A stretch of DNA of 64,000 nt from JACKOB01 sp024234575 (GTDB lineage: Bacteria > Pseudomonadota > Gammaproteobacteria > Pseudomonadales > Oleiphilaceae). Under the pieces are notes generated by a model that was given only the letters and a program-made list of their open reading frames with translations, had not been told where the DNA came from and ran no database searches. The position numbers were made by a program, and so were the translations under genes. The stretch is taken from NCBI GenBank assembly GCA_051208035.1, contig JBPJFZ010000001.1, positions 1 to 64,000 on the forward strand. Direction: 5' to 3'. Below, piece by piece: positions 35,904 to 44,179 of the stretch (its first letter is position 1; the number at the start of each line of letters is the position of its first letter).

Positions 35904-38719
35904 TAAGAAAGCCCATTCTTGATTATATCGACGGCTTGATTGAGTAAAATCGTCGACGAAGAAAGATTGTTTAACGGATTACAGGTTGTAAATTGCTTTT
36001 TAGCGTTATAGTAAATATCTACTACTGCATCATCACCTAACTGATGAAACCAATAGCGTTGAGAATACTGGCGATCTTCGACTCTAGGGATATCAATGTC
36101 ATGCTCACAAGCCTTGGTCTTTAAGAGCTCGTAAAACTCTTTAAGAAATGGCTCACCGAACTCTAGAGCGGGCTCACCAGAAACTAGCGCTGTAATCACT
36201 CGGCCTTTTAGTGGCGCAAGCAATGACAACAACTCACTGCCTAGCGGAGATAATTCTGGCAAAGACAGCGATGTTATTTTCTGCTTGCCATTGTAAATAA
36301 TATTAACGCGTGCTGAATTTGGCCCACGGGAAAAGAAGTACACTTCCTGGTATTGTTTGTGGTCTAGCTCATCGATGCATATATCCGCCCCACAAGCCAA
36401 AGACTTCACCTGTGTCAGCAAAGATATCAGGAACCCATTTTCTAACGGTATACCGAAGGTCTCGTCGGGTGTATTCAGCGATAATGCTTGGGTATCTACA
36501 GCAATAGTTTTGCTGAACATTGGCTCTGCGTCGCCGCTTAATCGCTTAGTATCTGACGGGCTTACAGAATGAATAAGGCCAGGGTTGCCGACAACTTTTA
36601 TACCCGCACCCAACTTAATACGAGGGGGATCAAGCAAATAAAGCTTGTTTGAAGTACGAGTTATTGCGGTATATAACCAACGAAAATAATCTGCCGACAG
36701 CTGGCTTTGATAGGTACTGCATTTAACGAAAACATTATTCCACTCGCTACCTTGGGCTTTATGGCAGGTAATCGCATAGCCAAACTTCACCCTTAAAGCA
36801 TTAAAATAAGGGTCTACGCGTAAAGCATTCTTAAATTCAACCGTGTTAGGCTTTAGGCTTTTATGTCTTATACAAAAGTCGAGATACATCGCTTTGCTTT
36901 CATCGGAAGAAAGAGCTGGTTTGTCCGAGTACAATAAGTTCTCGATAATATAGGCATTAAACCAACGTGGTTTACCCTCTAAATCTCGGAAGCCAACGTT
37001 TAAATAACGGAATCGCAAGACAACCTCAGTCTCTTCCATCTTGCCGGTTTCTTTAGACTTTCTTCTCAATGTAATTGTGCGGGACTCAGTCTTGGGACTT
37101 ACCTCTCTTACACGTCCAAAGTCACCATTCGAGATAAAAAAGCCGTACGCATCGCTATTCGTGACAGCCATCAATTTATCATTAGCACAAACATCAACAA
37201 TGCCAGGGAAAAACTCTTCACGAATTCTTCGATTAAATGCCGCCACATCGTTGTTTGAACTTGCAACAATGATCGACTCCCCGTTAATTTGATGCTGGCA
37301 TGAATCGAGATATTGAGAGATCACGTTCTCGTGCACAATATGCTCAACATCAGGGAAGTTCAGATCGAAATCTAATTTATTGAAAACACCGTCCTTCAGC
37401 GCCATTCGGATGGCTATAGCATTATGCAATACGCCGCTATCTGCCTTTTGGCGGACCACTTCTGTTAGCTCATAACTGCTTGATAATACCCCGTACTCTG
37501 CAGCGAGATAAGATGGATCAAGCGCAGGAGACGCTTTCATACCTACAGGGGGAAGCTGCGCATCATCACCAATAAAAATAACTTTCTTACGATGATCGTT
37601 ATGATCCAAGTTAACAAACTTCAGGAAGTCCTTAAGTAAGTGCCCAGATCCACAACGAAAGAACTCATTTTCACTGTATACGTCAGATATCATGGAAGAC
37701 TCATCCACAATATAAACGGTATCTACAGATAGGCTGTTGACGGCAAGGTCGGCGTAAAATTTATAGGTTTCAGAACCATCAAGCAGATCTTCTGTATACT
37801 CTTTGACATCTTTGAAAGAATAAATAGTTTTGTGAATGGTATAAGCCTCACACTGGGTCTTATTCGCAATCACTTTTGAAGCTTTACCCGTAGGGGCCGC
37901 CAAAACAAAATTTCGACGAACGATTTTAAAATATTCGGTAAGCCCCTTAGTAATAAAGGTCTTACCTGTACCGGCATAACCTTTTAAGATAAATGCATCG
38001 CTATCTCTGTTTGATAAAAACTCTTCAAGTTCCGAAACCAACTTGGCCTGCCCATCGGTTAGCTGGTATTCGGAAAACACATCAATCATACGGATCGCAT
38101 TAAGGGTAGCGACGGGCTCAAAGTCATACGTAGCGACGGCTCTCTGACCGGCGTCCTTGATTTGGGACTGCTTGGCCTCATTTAGTTCAGCTTCGCTTTT
38201 CTCTATGCGTTGACGTAACTGCGAGTGCTCTTTCTGGGCCGCTTCCAGCTCCGCTTTAGCTTGCAATAAGTCTTGTTGAAATCGATTTTCCGCAATTGGT
38301 TTCGCTTCCGGCGCTTGGTATTTTGGAAACGGTTGAGTCAAGCCGTCATAGTAGGTCATGTAGACCCACACGCACAGAAAGAAGGACTCTTTCACTAAGC
38401 TCAAAGCATCTTCTACGCTTGCAACAGAGTTGTGTGCTGCGCGATTGCCCTTCATTCTAATGAGGTGCAGCTTATCGACAACACAGTCTTCAACGGCATT
38501 TTGGAAAGCAGCATTATCAATTAATTCGAATAGATTTTTTGTGCCATCAGAAGAGATACTCAACTCCCGGTAGATAAATCCGACATACTTTTCAGCAAAG
38601 CAACGAAGTTTAACTACCGCGCTTTGTGGGTCTGAGTACACGTAACCTTCTGCCTGAGAACACAGTCGTGCAAATTCAGGCTGATACTTTTCTATGAATA
38701 TAAAATTACTTCGTATCAT
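35903..38719 (-). CDS. DUF4145 domain fused to RecD-like helicase
   Basis: A 938 aa fusion. Residues 1-125 match the DUF4145 domain often found at the N-terminus of HsdR-type proteins (VKLRCFAEKYVGFIYRE...LHLIRMKGNRAAHN). Residues 145-195 are a coiled coil. A superfamily 1 RecD/TraA-like helicase follows: Walker A GYAGTGKT (247-254), YIVDESSM (336-343), GDDAQLPPVG (384-393), a late HKAQGSEWNNVFVK and YTAITRTSNKLYLL. The C-terminus holds two copies of an unknown module (about 763-834 and 858-938). The helicase motifs are intact, so activity is expected. It is co-transcribed with the TPR/OB gene (1 bp overlap). Likely role: DNA end processing or sensing in phage defence, by inference. Confidence 0.85.
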   Translation of the reverse strand: MIRSNFIFIEKYQPEFARLCSQAEGYVYSDPQSAVVKLRCFAEKYVGFIYRELSISSDGTKNLFELIDNAAFQNAVEDCVVDKLHLIRMKGNRAAHNSVASVEDALSLVKESFFLCVWVYMTYYDGLTQPFPKYQAPEAKPIAENRFQQDLLQAKAELEAAQKEHSQLRQRIEKSEAELNEAKQSQIKDAGQRAVATYDFEPVATLNAIRMIDVFSEYQLTDGQAKLVSELEEFLSNRDSDAFILKGYAGTGKTFITKGLTEYFKIVRRNFVLAAPTGKASKVIANKTQCEAYTIHKTIYSFKDVKEYTEDLLDGSETYKFYADLAVNSLSVDTVYIVDESSMISDVYSENEFFRCGSGHLLKDFLKFVNLDHNDHRKKVIFIGDDAQLPPVGMKASPALDPSYLAAEYGVLSSSYELTEVVRQKADSGVLHNAIAIRMALKDGVFNKLDFDLNFPDVEHIVHENVISQYLDSCQHQINGESIIVASSNNDVAAFNRRIREEFFPGIVDVCANDKLMAVTNSDAYGFFISNGDFGRVREVSPKTESRTITLRRKSKETGKMEETEVVLRFRYLNVGFRDLEGKPRWFNAYIIENLLYSDKPALSSDESKAMYLDFCIRHKSLKPNTVEFKNALRVDPYFNALRVKFGYAITCHKAQGSEWNNVFVKCSTYQSQLSADYFRWLYTAITRTSNKLYLLDPPRIKLGAGIKVVGNPGLIHSVSPSDTKRLSGDAEPMFSKTIAVDTQALSLNTPDETFGIPLENGFLISLLTQVKSLACGADICIDELDHKQYQEVYFFSRGPNSARVNIIYNGKQKITSLSLPELSPLGSELLSLLAPLKGRVITALVSGEPALEFGEPFLKEFYELLKTKACEHDIDIPRVEDRQYSQRYWFHQLGDDAVVDIYYNAKKQFTTCNPLNNLSSSTILLNQAVDIIKNGLS

Positions 38720-38806
38720 TACTATCCCTTTTTTAACTCAACGCTAGCGCCAGTTTTTAGACCTAAAGGAACTAGAGGCACACTTGTTCATATTAATCTT
38801 GCCACT

Positions 38807-39313
38807 TTAAAAAGGTAGCCCGATGAGCCAACCCAACACAGAAAGCGGACTAACAGGGTTTAATGCGTCATCAAACAATGTCTCTGCAACACCCTCTTCA
38901 AGTAAGGCATCTGAAATACCTGAATCTATCACCATTTCAGAATCAAAATGTGCCGCCACTTCGCTCGTTGCAACAATAGCAACATCAGGGTTTTCCTCCA
39001 GCGTGGTGTTAATGTAAGCCACAGAGTCGGTTGCTTTAAGCTGTAATTCATTCACCACTTCGTCATCGCCATAAACAGCAATGTCTACAACAGGGTGGTT
39101 CGTCGCTTCAAACACATCAGCATGAATACCCTGCCCGGCCAGTTGATCAACATACATTTGTTCAAACAAGATGCCTTTTACATTACTTACATGGCCAATC
39201 ATGGCGTCGGGATCGACGTCATCGAAGTAGGATGAAATCTCATCGTTAGATGCCTGTTTGAGTTGGTTATAGCCTCGGCGCACGGAATCAAAGACCAATT
39301 CAGGGTTAACCAT
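38807..39313 (-). CDS. PD-(D/E)XK-like small protein
   Basis: This 168 aa protein has the arrangement of a restriction-endonuclease fold: a helix with VKGILFEQMYVDQLAGQG (the Gly..Phe-Glu signature of Mrr- and resolvase-like nucleases), then VVDIAVYGDDEVVNELQLKAT, giving Asp in VVDIAV and a Q-x-K in ELQLKAT as motif III. The C-terminal third is helical and ends in a short hydrophobic tail (LSVLGWLIGLPF). I infer a nuclease or a nuclease-derived binding module. Its start overlaps the ankyrin gene by 8 bp, so the two are coupled and may be effector and regulator. An alternative is a non-catalytic toxin-like domain. Confidence 0.6.
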   Translation of the reverse strand: MVNPELVFDSVRRGYNQLKQASNDEISSYFDDVDPDAMIGHVSNVKGILFEQMYVDQLAGQGIHADVFEATNHPVVDIAVYGDDEVVNELQLKATDSVAYINTTLEENPDVAIVATSEVAAHFDSEMVIDSGISDALLEEGVAETLFDDALNPVSPLSVLGWLIGLPF

Positions 39314-40550
39314 CGATGAAGTGCCCCGGCAATGTTAGTTTTTCGGCGATGGTTTTATACGCCGTATCCGCTAGCGACTTATAACGTTCTGTTCTAGGTG
39401 CGTTCGCAAGCGCAATCGCTTTTGCAGCACTGCCCTTTTCCGTTTGCAATTCGGTATTCGCGCCAAGTGCTAACAATAGTTCAACCATTTCTAACAAACC
39501 TTTACTCGCTGCTGATATTAGTGCCGTCCAACCTCTTTTGGTTTGTTTATTAATATTTGCGCCTTTTGACGCCAACAATTTAACCGTTTCGATTTGGTTA
39601 TTCAGCGCTGCCTCATACAACGCTGTGTGGCCTGACGCTGAGGCAAGATGAATATCTGCGCCCTGCTGTAAAAACAAAGTGATCATTTCATCTTGGCCGT
39701 TCTTCGCTAGCTCTGCGATCACCGGCAAGCCATTACTACACACCACATTCGCGTCAGCGCCTTTTTCCAACAGCTGTTTTGCAAAGGGCCAATCCCCTTT
39801 TTCTATCGCTTTAGCAAGCAGTGTTATATTTTTATCGTCGGCGATGTTCGGTGACGTCTGCATTTCTTCTAAGAGGTGAAGTGCAACGTCTTTATAGCCA
39901 TTATCGTAGGCAGAGAGTAAGGCCGCTTCTGCGTATTTCGCACCGAATACGGCACCTTTACTTAAGAGCAATTCAACAATGACGGTACGCTTTTTAAAAT
40001 ACGCACCGGTCACGGCATTCCATCCATCGTTATTGCAGGCGTGTATGTTAGCGCCGTGACTCAATAAAAACTCAACAGCCTTTTGCCGACCTTTCATGCT
40101 TGCCCAGATCAACGGCGTCCAGCCTTGGGCGTTGCGTATGTCCACCTCGGCGCCTAGCTCTACCATGTGCTCGGCAAGATCGAAGTACTCATTTTCTAAG
40201 CTAAGCAGTAACGCTGAGCTCATACCCTCCGGCCGATAGTTTGGGTTCGACCCTTGATTGAGTAGCTTAATTGCGATATCAACACACCCAGTTGCCACCG
40301 AAATGCGAAGCGGGTTGTGTCCTGCGTGATTAACATCAAATGTATCAAGCTCAATAAATTCCGCAGCAACTTTGGTATAGCCCGCGTTTAGTAGCGCTTC
40401 AAAAACACTTAGGCCCTGCTCAGAAACATTATTAACTAAAGCAGGGTTGGCTTTTGCTAAGACTACCAAGCCCAACGTGTCGCCACGCGCAATCAAAGCA
40501 TGAAGATCGTTTGGCTCTATTATGTTTGGCTGATCTGCAGCGATGTGCAT
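39306..40550 (-). CDS. Ankyrin-repeat protein
   Basis: The 414 aa protein is almost entirely ankyrin repeats, about ten, with clear consensus units such as GWTPLIWASMKGRQKAVEFLLSHGA and GHTALYEAALNNQIETVKLLASKGA. There is no signal peptide, so it is cytoplasmic. Ankyrin arrays bind partner proteins; in bacterial pairs they often hold an effector in check. It overlaps the PD-(D/E)XK-like gene by 8 bp. It is the first intact gene after the hsdR remnant. Confidence 0.9.
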   Translation of the reverse strand: MHIAADQPNIIEPNDLHALIARGDTLGLVVLAKANPALVNNVSEQGLSVFEALLNAGYTKVAAEFIELDTFDVNHAGHNPLRISVATGCVDIAIKLLNQGSNPNYRPEGMSSALLLSLENEYFDLAEHMVELGAEVDIRNAQGWTPLIWASMKGRQKAVEFLLSHGANIHACNNDGWNAVTGAYFKKRTVIVELLLSKGAVFGAKYAEAALLSAYDNGYKDVALHLLEEMQTSPNIADDKNITLLAKAIEKGDWPFAKQLLEKGADANVVCSNGLPVIAELAKNGQDEMITLFLQQGADIHLASASGHTALYEAALNNQIETVKLLASKGANINKQTKRGWTALISAASKGLLEMVELLLALGANTELQTEKGSAAKAIALANAPRTERYKSLADTAYKTIAEKLTLPGHFIDG

Positions 40551-40609
40551 ATTGTTTCCTTTATATCTTCGCTAGCACGCTCAGTGCTTAGGTTATCAGG
40601 ATCAATGTA

Positions 40610-40669
40610 TCAACCAATGGACTTGAACCAGTCAAGGCAGAGCTGTTCCAATTGGTCTTCGGTTATCAT
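40610..40669 (-). pseudogene. Truncated copy of the hsdR 5' end
   Basis: Nineteen codons read MITEDQLEQLCLDWFKSIG then TGA. The functional hsdR at 34491 starts MITEDQLEQLCLDWFQAIG. The DNA is similar but diverged over about 60 bp. The remnant ATG overlaps the AlbA_2 gene stop as ATGA, exactly as the real hsdR ATG overlaps the TPR gene stop. After the stop, YIDPDN resembles the later DIAPDSAN of HsdR with a small deletion. It marks where hsdR once began. Confidence 0.85.
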
Positions 40670-42573
40670 TCGTTTTCCTTATTAACTGTTGTATAGGCCT
40701 GCCGTGGGTGACTCGGATTGGTTGGAAAGCGATAGAACAGTTTCTTTTCTTTAACTAAAGGTCTTAGGTAGTCTTGCCGGATAACCGGCACAGAGCGACT
40801 CAGCAATTGCGCCAATTGTTCCAAGCTGAGCTCTGCCCTAGCGCACAGCTTAATGATAGTTTGTTCCACTAGATCTCTAGAGGCTTTCTTGGTATGCGAC
40901 ACCGGTTCTGCTAGAACCGCGAGCTCAGTTAATAAAACCTTGTCCAGATCTAATCCCTCAGAGCTACCACTCAAACCCTCAGAGCTATCCCTCAAACCCT
41001 CAGAGCTATCCCCCAGACGTAGCTTCTTAGAATCTTTCAACCGCGCTTCTGTGATAACGTCTTCAAGGCCAGCTTCCTGGAGATAGTAAACGGTTCCCCG
41101 ACCACTACCTGACTGAAGTAACAGTCGCTTTTCAACCAATCCTGAAAACAGAAGCGTGAGATCTCGGGCATGAATATCTAAAATAGACATCATTCGGCTA
41201 TGGTCTACGGTTGTCTCAATTTTGGCTGTTGCCAGGACAAGCCGTTCATTTTCGGACAAGCTTGCAAAGACTGATTCGCCCAACGACTGCTTCAAAGCGT
41301 CGATAATTTGTTCAGGAACCAGGCTTAATGTGTGCAATTCAAGCAAGGTTTGGTCAGAGGGTTGATTTTTTTCTTTTAGCAGCGGTTTTCGCCAGTGCTG
41401 GCTATCCCAGCCATTAAAAATTTTGGGTAAGCCGGAACCCGCATTTTCACCTAAACCAATAAAGCGAAACATGTTTTGAAGTGTGCGATTACGGCAATCA
41501 CTTTGGCCACCCAGTAACGCTTCTTCAACAGAAATACGCATGGTCCCCGGATTTCTAAAACCGAACATATCTGGCCGTTTAACCACCAATACTGAAGCAC
41601 GGCCACTATAATCAGCATGAATGAGTGTATTCACCAATGCTTCACGTAACGCCTTATGAACCAAGGTATCGTCTTGGCGTTGATCACCTTGCAAAACGAA
41701 AGGCACTTTTAAATCAGCGGTTAATTTACGAATCACTTTATGGTAGAAGTCGAACAGATTGCCAGACCAGCTGCCATCGGGAACGACACGATCAATCCAG
41801 CGTGCTTCGGTTTTGGCTTCTGGTCTTTCCTGGTAATCCACCATGTAATTGGGGAAAGCTTCAAGAATAGGTCGATATTGACCAAACATGAGCAGACCAG
41901 CACGGGTAATACCTGATTCACTACTTAGCCGATCTCTCGCCCAACCGCCTATCTGATACAAGAACTCCTGAGCATCAACTTTGTTCCAAGGGTGGTCTGG
42001 TTGTCTTGCACTGTACATATTGCGATAAGCATTAAAACTGTCCAGATCCAAATCGCCAATGCCGTATCCTTTTAGAATTTCTGCATCTCGGCTTTCTTCG
42101 ACCTGCTCTGCCAACATTCGCCGGACAGATTCTTCGTCTTGGCGAATATCCGCGCTATTCAGGCGCTTATAGGTACCTTCCAGCGGATTGCCTTTAATAT
42201 AAACTGGACGTTGTTTTCGGGTGGCTTGAGGAACATGAATGTGAAGAATGCTTTTGCCTTCGATAAATATCGATTGAACCCAACGCTCACGGATAATATT
42301 GGCACTGACTTTTTGACGGTTGTTTAGTGTTGTCCAAAGCTCATCCAATACTTTTTGAGTATTTTCTATCCCAGCGACCTCAAAGCTTTGGTCTTTAAGC
42401 TCTTTCAAACCCAGAAAAATATCACCACCTTGCGTATTAGCAAATGCACTGTAAGTTTCCCACATATCCTTGGGCAGCTGACCTTTACCATCTCGGCCCT
42501 GAGCAAGCTTACATTCAATATCGTAAGATTCTCTCAGTGCGTGGATGTCTGCAGTGGTTGAAACGTCTATCAT
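40666..42573 (-). CDS. AlbA_2 (Schlafen-like) domain protein with GHKL ATPase-like domain
   Basis: The 635 aa protein opens with an AlbA_2/Schlafen-type domain (about 10-130: ESYDIECKLAQGRDGKGQLPKDMWETYSAFANTQGGDIFLGL), followed by an HATPase_c_4-type region (about 305-400: LVHKALREALVNTLIHADYSGRASVLVV...NPGTM...NMFRFIGLGENAGSGLPKI) and winged-helix-like C-terminal parts. Such proteins are often annotated as RecG-like or transcriptional regulators and are recurrent passengers inside type I restriction operons (RloA-like place), where their role is not settled. A 21 bp tandem repeat sits in the linker to the C-terminal helices. It lies between hsdS (64 bp gap) and the hsdR remnant. Confidence 0.85.
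   Translation of the reverse strand: MIDVSTTADIHALRESYDIECKLAQGRDGKGQLPKDMWETYSAFANTQGGDIFLGLKELKDQSFEVAGIENTQKVLDELWTTLNNRQKVSANIIRERWVQSIFIEGKSILHIHVPQATRKQRPVYIKGNPLEGTYKRLNSADIRQDEESVRRMLAEQVEESRDAEILKGYGIGDLDLDSFNAYRNMYSARQPDHPWNKVDAQEFLYQIGGWARDRLSSESGITRAGLLMFGQYRPILEAFPNYMVDYQERPEAKTEARWIDRVVPDGSWSGNLFDFYHKVIRKLTADLKVPFVLQGDQRQDDTLVHKALREALVNTLIHADYSGRASVLVVKRPDMFGFRNPGTMRISVEEALLGGQSDCRNRTLQNMFRFIGLGENAGSGLPKIFNGWDSQHWRKPLLKEKNQPSDQTLLELHTLSLVPEQIIDALKQSLGESVFASLSENERLVLATAKIETTVDHSRMMSILDIHARDLTLLFSGLVEKRLLLQSGSGRGTVYYLQEAGLEDVITEARLKDSKKLRLGDSSEGLRDSSEGLSGSSEGLDLDKVLLTELAVLAEPVSHTKKASRDLVEQTIIKLCARAELSLEQLAQLLSRSVPVIRQDYLRPLVKEKKLFYRFPTNPSHPRQAYTTVNKENE
40955..41017. repeat. 21 bp tandem repeat (three units) in the AlbA_2 gene
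   Basis: Units at 40955-40975, 40976-40996 and 40997-41017 differ by only a few bases and encode SSEGL-containing heptads in a linker. The unit is a multiple of three, so changes in copy number keep the frame. Confidence 0.85.
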
Positions 42574-42637
42574 ATTTGATAGTCCTTATGATCAATCTTA
42601 TTACAATTCATATACACTTTTTGTTGGGGTTCGTGCC

Positions 42638-44179
42638 TCACCCCAACCTACTTGCTGCCAACTCCACGTTGCCAGATAACAGCCTGGGTAACAAAGAATC
42701 CCTAGTTTCAGATAGTGATTTTGTTTCGTTTAATGCCTCAGTAATTTTCTCGTATAAACCTGAAACAATCTTTGTGTATTCTTTAACCAAACAATTATCC
42801 GGAACGATAATTGGAATTATCTTAAAATTCTTTTTACTAATTTCAGCAAATGTTGTTCCGCTAGCTCGCTGCTTAATATCATCCATTACCGAATCTGCCC
42901 ATTGCACAATGTACTCGGGTGACAACCGGCCTTCGCACTTCATAGCAATGTATCCTTGATTCACTGCCACTGGAATTTTTGAAATAGCTAAATAACCTAC
43001 TGGTGCACGTGAAGACATCAACACCGTATCAACCGGCAGCAAACCTGAACTGATTTTTGATAAACCGACCTCTGTGATTTTCCTATCTGTTTCCAACAAT
43101 ATTTTATCTGCTAGATTCGACATATCTTTTGGTGATGTCCAATGGAAGTGGCCACCTTCCCAATACTCTTTCTTCTTGGTGCTCGGTGTACCTCCACCTA
43201 CAACAGTTACTTCTTTACCAATCTCACTACACCCCCACCCCTCCGGCACCTCCCCCAACTCAGACTCAACCAGCGCATCAGGAAATAACGCCGCAGTGGC
43301 TTTAAGTTGTTGTTGTTGCTCTGGGCTAAGATTTTCTAACTCATCAACCGTCTTACCACTAATCGCAGCCATGGCGGCTTGGGTCATGGCGTCGTCGAGG
43401 CTTTGGTTTTTTAGCCTGGCGTGTTGATTCGCGCTGTCGAGTTCTTCGGCGTAACAGGTGGGTGAACTGCATTCGGTGGTGTTGTTGATGGCTTTCCAAC
43501 GTTGTTTGGCAGCGATTTTAGCGCGGGTGGGTTCGAAATCGACAAACCAGCTTTTGAAGATGGCTTGGGCGATTTGTTCTAGGGTTTGGTTGGTTTGGCG
43601 GTTTAGTTCGATTTTGTCATTTAAAGTTTTTACTTGATGCGCAATCGCGTGTTGACTTTCCATTGGTGGAACTATCACTGGCAGCCTCAACTGACCAGTT
43701 ATTCCTAGGTATGCCCGGGTAGATCCTGCGCCAGCCCACAAACCTAGTATTGTTTGAAAGAAGCTAGAATCAAAATATGCTTTTAGATATACGTTATTTA
43801 ATTTCGCATAATCTTTTACACGATAATAAGTTACCTGTGGCGTAAGCATAATATAATCATGCTCATTGTCTTGAACTATCGCAGTTCTGCCGATAGTTGC
43901 TTTGTGTGAAAGCAACACATCTCCAGATTTTGAAAACCCTTTCCTTAACTTTGAGGCTTGCTTTTCCGTAATAAATTTACAAGTAATCAAATCAACCATT
44001 CCAGCTACAAGATCAGAAGCCATAACAAATGGAACTCCTTCTTCTACATAGTCAGACGCTTTTGGGTGTGTACCACCATGATTCCCATCTAATGGTTTTT
44101 CAATAATATCTTCGTTAATTAACTGCTCTACAGTTTTTACTTTCCATCCACTTGGCAATTCGAAAGGCAGATCAAACAT
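42638..44179 (-). CDS. hsdS: Type I restriction specificity subunit
   Basis: HsdS reads the bipartite target and directs both methylation and restriction. The 513 aa protein has two target-recognition domains (about 1-180 and 315-480; each starts with a LPSGWKVKTVEQL or VPEGWGCSEIGKE phrase) separated by conserved helices (QTLEQIAQAIFKSWFVDFEPTRAK, then a long spacer) and ends with the second conserved helix (ETRDSLLPRLLSGNVEL). The central spacer is extended (ECSSPTCYAEELDS... through QQQQLKATAALFPDALVES), typical of one HsdS class. Its start overlaps hsdM by 8 bp. Confidence 0.93.
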   Translation of the reverse strand: MFDLPFELPSGWKVKTVEQLINEDIIEKPLDGNHGGTHPKASDYVEEGVPFVMASDLVAGMVDLITCKFITEKQASKLRKGFSKSGDVLLSHKATIGRTAIVQDNEHDYIMLTPQVTYYRVKDYAKLNNVYLKAYFDSSFFQTILGLWAGAGSTRAYLGITGQLRLPVIVPPMESQHAIAHQVKTLNDKIELNRQTNQTLEQIAQAIFKSWFVDFEPTRAKIAAKQRWKAINNTTECSSPTCYAEELDSANQHARLKNQSLDDAMTQAAMAAISGKTVDELENLSPEQQQQLKATAALFPDALVESELGEVPEGWGCSEIGKEVTVVGGGTPSTKKKEYWEGGHFHWTSPKDMSNLADKILLETDRKITEVGLSKISSGLLPVDTVLMSSRAPVGYLAISKIPVAVNQGYIAMKCEGRLSPEYIVQWADSVMDDIKQRASGTTFAEISKKNFKIIPIIVPDNCLVKEYTKIVSGLYEKITEALNETKSLSETRDSLLPRLLSGNVELAASRLG

